Below, one piece after another: positions 61,998 through 64,000 of a stretch of 64,000 nucleotides of DNA (position 1 is the first letter of the stretch; each line of letters starts with the position of its first letter). A program made the position numbers and the translations under genes. Under the pieces are notes generated by a model. That model was not told the origin of the DNA. It worked only from the letters and a program-made list of their open reading frames with translations, and made no database searches. The stretch covers positions 1-64,000 of the forward strand of contig NZ_KB235908.1 of assembly GCF_000332155.1 (NCBI RefSeq), in the 5' to 3' direction. The stretch is from Kamptonema formosum PCC 6407. GTDB taxonomy: Bacteria; Cyanobacteriota; Cyanobacteriia; Cyanobacteriales; Microcoleaceae.

Positions 61998-64000
61998 ATG
62001 GCAGCCAAACTCTCAACTAAGCCCAACTCCCAAAGACAATTTTCTGCCCCAAAACGTACTTGGTCTGTCCTAACAGCCACAGATCCCAAGCACGTCAAAA
62101 AACTAGAACACATTCAGGAAACCCTCGATGCTGCCATAGAAGCAATCCAAGAAGAAGGTGGCATTGAGGACTGGGAAGAGTTCAAAAACTTCGTTGAATC
62201 CTTCAACAAACGACCCGACAGAATCAATGAATCTGGCAAGCAGAAAGCTAGTGTCAGCATGGATTTAGTTACTGAAGGAAAAGAAGGTGAAGTGTCTGGC
62301 TTTGTTTTCTATTTAACTAAAGACCCCAGCCAGAGAACCAGCGGTGTCTATTTAGTAAAAAATCTGAAACAGGCTGACGTTGAAACCAAAGACAATAACA
62401 ATTACTATACTCCATCCCAAATTATGGGCTTAATCGGGCTGGATGCCAGTGATGAATTAGAGGAGGACAGCATTTCCGAAGAATTTGATGAAGAACTTGA
62501 TGATGAATTGGAGGATGACTTAACTGATTTAGAAGAAGATACAGACCTTCCCAGCCACAATACCTCAACTCGCAAATCATCCCAGTCTAAACAGCAGCAA
62601 GGAAAGCCAACAACTTCTCAAAAAACTGCCAGCAAAACGCCCCAAAAGGAGGAAGAAGATGATATTGACGAGTTACTATCCGATAGCGAGGATGCTTCTA
62701 TTCCCAATGGTGTCTTGGGTAATATCGCTAAAAATCGCAGCCTTCAAAATAATAACCGACAAATCAAACAACAACTGTCTAAAAACTCCGAAGCCAAATA
62801 TCCCTTCCTCGACACCCTTGAAACTGTTCTCAAAGAAACCGAACACCAAGGTGCAAGTGTCGCTGCTATGGGAAGCGAAATTAACGGATTAACCGTAAGT
62901 GGCTTAACCGTCCAAACTGCCTCTTTAATGGGGCTACTTGGAGCCAAGAGTATTGGGGAACTAATTGATTACATTGAACGAGCGAGGGAAAAAGAACAGG
63001 CAGAAAAAGTCGAACAAATTCTCGAACAAATTGACTCATTAAACACTCGCACCGACCGAGTTGCGACTCGTGCTAAACAAGCTGATGTCATTGCAGGTAT
63101 CGAAGCCATAGATACACGCACTGAAAAACTTACTGAACGAGCTAAGCAGGTATTGGAACCACCTGCTGCAACTGAACCAGAGGAACTGGAAACAAGCCAG
63201 CCTCAGAGAATAGAACCCGACATTGAAGCCAAGACTGCCAAGGGAATTAAAATCAACAATTCCGAAGCCAAAGCAGAGCAAATTGGCAAAAAAATTGACG
63301 ACCTAGAGAGCCAACTTAACCCAAACTCCCAGAAATCTAAGCCTCTCCATCTCGATAAAAATACCAGCATCAGCGAACAGTTAGACCAAATCCAAGACTA
63401 TCTAGGCAACCTCTCAAAGAGATTGGATCGCCTGGAAAGCATCGTTGACAAACTGGAGCAGAAAATGACCATTCAGATGCCTGTTGAATCAGAATTTAAT
63501 CCTAATTTAAAAGGATCAGAAATTCCTCAAAAAGTTCAGCCTACAACTAACAGTATCGACGCAGAGGAAGGCGAACCAGAGGATCTTCTTAGCAAAATGG
63601 TAGCTCAAACAAAAGTACAACAACAGCGAGAAACTGTGGCAGATTGCTTAGTCAATTATGCTTTTGCTACGGGGCAATCTCCCCAATCGGGTATTGCTTT
63701 TGATGGTGGCGGTAGCTTGAATGTAACTGCTGAAAACAACGAAGTTAAAGTTGTCGTAAAAGGCAGCGATAATACCGAAATTTTTTCGGGAACCAAGAAT
63801 GGCGATCGCTGGAAATTTGAGCCGGATCGGGACAAGCTAACTCCCGAAGAAAGAGAAGCCATTTTCAAATTGCCTCAGTCGGAAGCAGAGTATAACAAGC
63901 TAGCAACTGCCCAAGCTTTAGTTGAAAAGTTTCAAGACACCTTCCCCAAACGCTTCAGCGGGGAAAAAGATCCAGTGTTTCCTTGGAGAGAATCGCGTCA
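61998..64000 (+). CDS. Large coiled-coil protein, cut by window end
   Basis: An open frame of at least 667 codons runs off the right edge. It has GGAGGTGAG before its ATG. The N-terminal about 145 residues look globular (WSVLTATDPKHVKKLEHIQE). A very acidic linker (about 155-180) and a Ser/Gln-rich part follow. One hydrophobic segment (TVQTASLMGLLGAKSIG) precedes long helices with repeated NTRTDRVATRAKQ and DTRTEKLTERAKQ units. The last part returns to globular sequence (GSLNVTAENNEVKVVVKG). No family recognised. It follows the MobC-like gene by 76 bp and may serve mobilisation or segregation. Confidence 0.75.
   Translation, partial: MAAKLSTKPNSQRQFSAPKRTWSVLTATDPKHVKKLEHIQETLDAAIEAIQEEGGIEDWEEFKNFVESFNKRPDRINESGKQKASVSMDLVTEGKEGEVSGFVFYLTKDPSQRTSGVYLVKNLKQADVETKDNNNYYTPSQIMGLIGLDASDELEEDSISEEFDEELDDELEDDLTDLEEDTDLPSHNTSTRKSSQSKQQQGKPTTSQKTASKTPQKEEEDDIDELLSDSEDASIPNGVLGNIAKNRSLQNNNRQIKQQLSKNSEAKYPFLDTLETVLKETEHQGASVAAMGSEINGLTVSGLTVQTASLMGLLGAKSIGELIDYIERAREKEQAEKVEQILEQIDSLNTRTDRVATRAKQADVIAGIEAIDTRTEKLTERAKQVLEPPAATEPEELETSQPQRIEPDIEAKTAKGIKINNSEAKAEQIGKKIDDLESQLNPNSQKSKPLHLDKNTSISEQLDQIQDYLGNLSKRLDRLESIVDKLEQKMTIQMPVESEFNPNLKGSEIPQKVQPTTNSIDAEEGEPEDLLSKMVAQTKVQQQRETVADCLVNYAFATGQSPQSGIAFDGGGSLNVTAENNEVKVVVKGSDNTEIFSGTKNGDRWKFEPDRDKLTPEEREAIFKLPQSEAEYNKLATAQALVEKFQDTFPKRFSGEKDPVFPWRESR

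Noticed and set aside
1-64000. CRISPR arrays, tRNA or rRNA genes
   Set aside because: No regularly spaced repeats of 24-40 bp and no tRNA- or rRNA-like sequence were seen on reading; a dedicated search could still find a small RNA gene.

Overview
This window looks like part of a large plasmid from a filamentous cyanobacterium. The octamer GCGATCGC (HIP1) is very frequent. Most recognisable products are of cyanobacterial plasmid type: ParA/ParB, a ParM-like actin, MobA/MobC mobilisation proteins, a Ycf46-like AAA protein, pentapeptide and CHAT-TPR proteins, and PRTRC proteins. I saw no rRNA, tRNA, ribosomal protein or housekeeping operon, which fits an accessory replicon. The window opens inside a decayed IS4-type transposase and ends inside a long open frame, so both ends are cut.

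Layout. 1-4.5 kb: IS remnant, a Tyr/Gly-rich protein, an orphan DNA methyltransferase and a family A DNA polymerase without the 5' nuclease. 4.5-13.5 kb, minus strand: a coupled pair of very large proteins (1305 aa helicase and 1063 aa unknown), then a Ycf46-like AAA ATPase. 13.8-15.6 kb: small proteins, terminators, and a duplicated leader. 15.7-19.6 kb: a tight four-gene operon (unknown, QueC-like, Xre-ImmA peptidase, PIN) with a promoter/operator. 19.7-24.3 kb: two unknown proteins and parAB with inverted repeats on both sides. 24.6-27.1 kb: a two-component signalling cluster. 27.2-33.9 kb: a defence island made of an XamI-like restriction-modification pair, then two HORMA-like proteins, a small protein and a TRIP13-like AAA ATPase, with no CD-NTase. 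34-36.5 kb, minus strand: actin-like segregation genes. 36.5-40.4 kb: candidate oriT, MobC, MobA relaxase and a broken recG. 40.5-44.1 kb: small unknowns, pirin/PadR, and a membrane-tethered nuclease-like protein. 44.3-49.8 kb: Gp157-like and PRTRC-type genes, ending in a PRTRC-A::ThiF chimera. 50-56 kb: a membrane pentapeptide protein flanked by REP-type repeats, an SDR remnant, and a probable two-barrel (YonO/RdRP-like) RNA polymerase. 56-60.4 kb: a TPR-CHAT gene that has lost its catalytic Cys region, plus two partners. 60.5-64 kb: leader repeat copy, a second MobC-like gene and a long truncated frame.

Themes. The plasmid carries its own replication, segregation and transfer functions and several conflict systems. 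The strongest candidates for under-described biology are the two-barrel RNA polymerase homologue at 53.1-55.2 kb, the HORMA/TRIP13 cassette without a cyclase at 30.5-33.9 kb, the QueC-like/Xre-ImmA/PIN operon, and the 1305/1063 aa pair. A second theme is decay by internal deletion: recG, the TPR-CHAT gene and the PRTRC-A/ThiF pair each keep both ends of the family but lack the middle. Family assignments rest on reading motifs by eye; no database search was possible.
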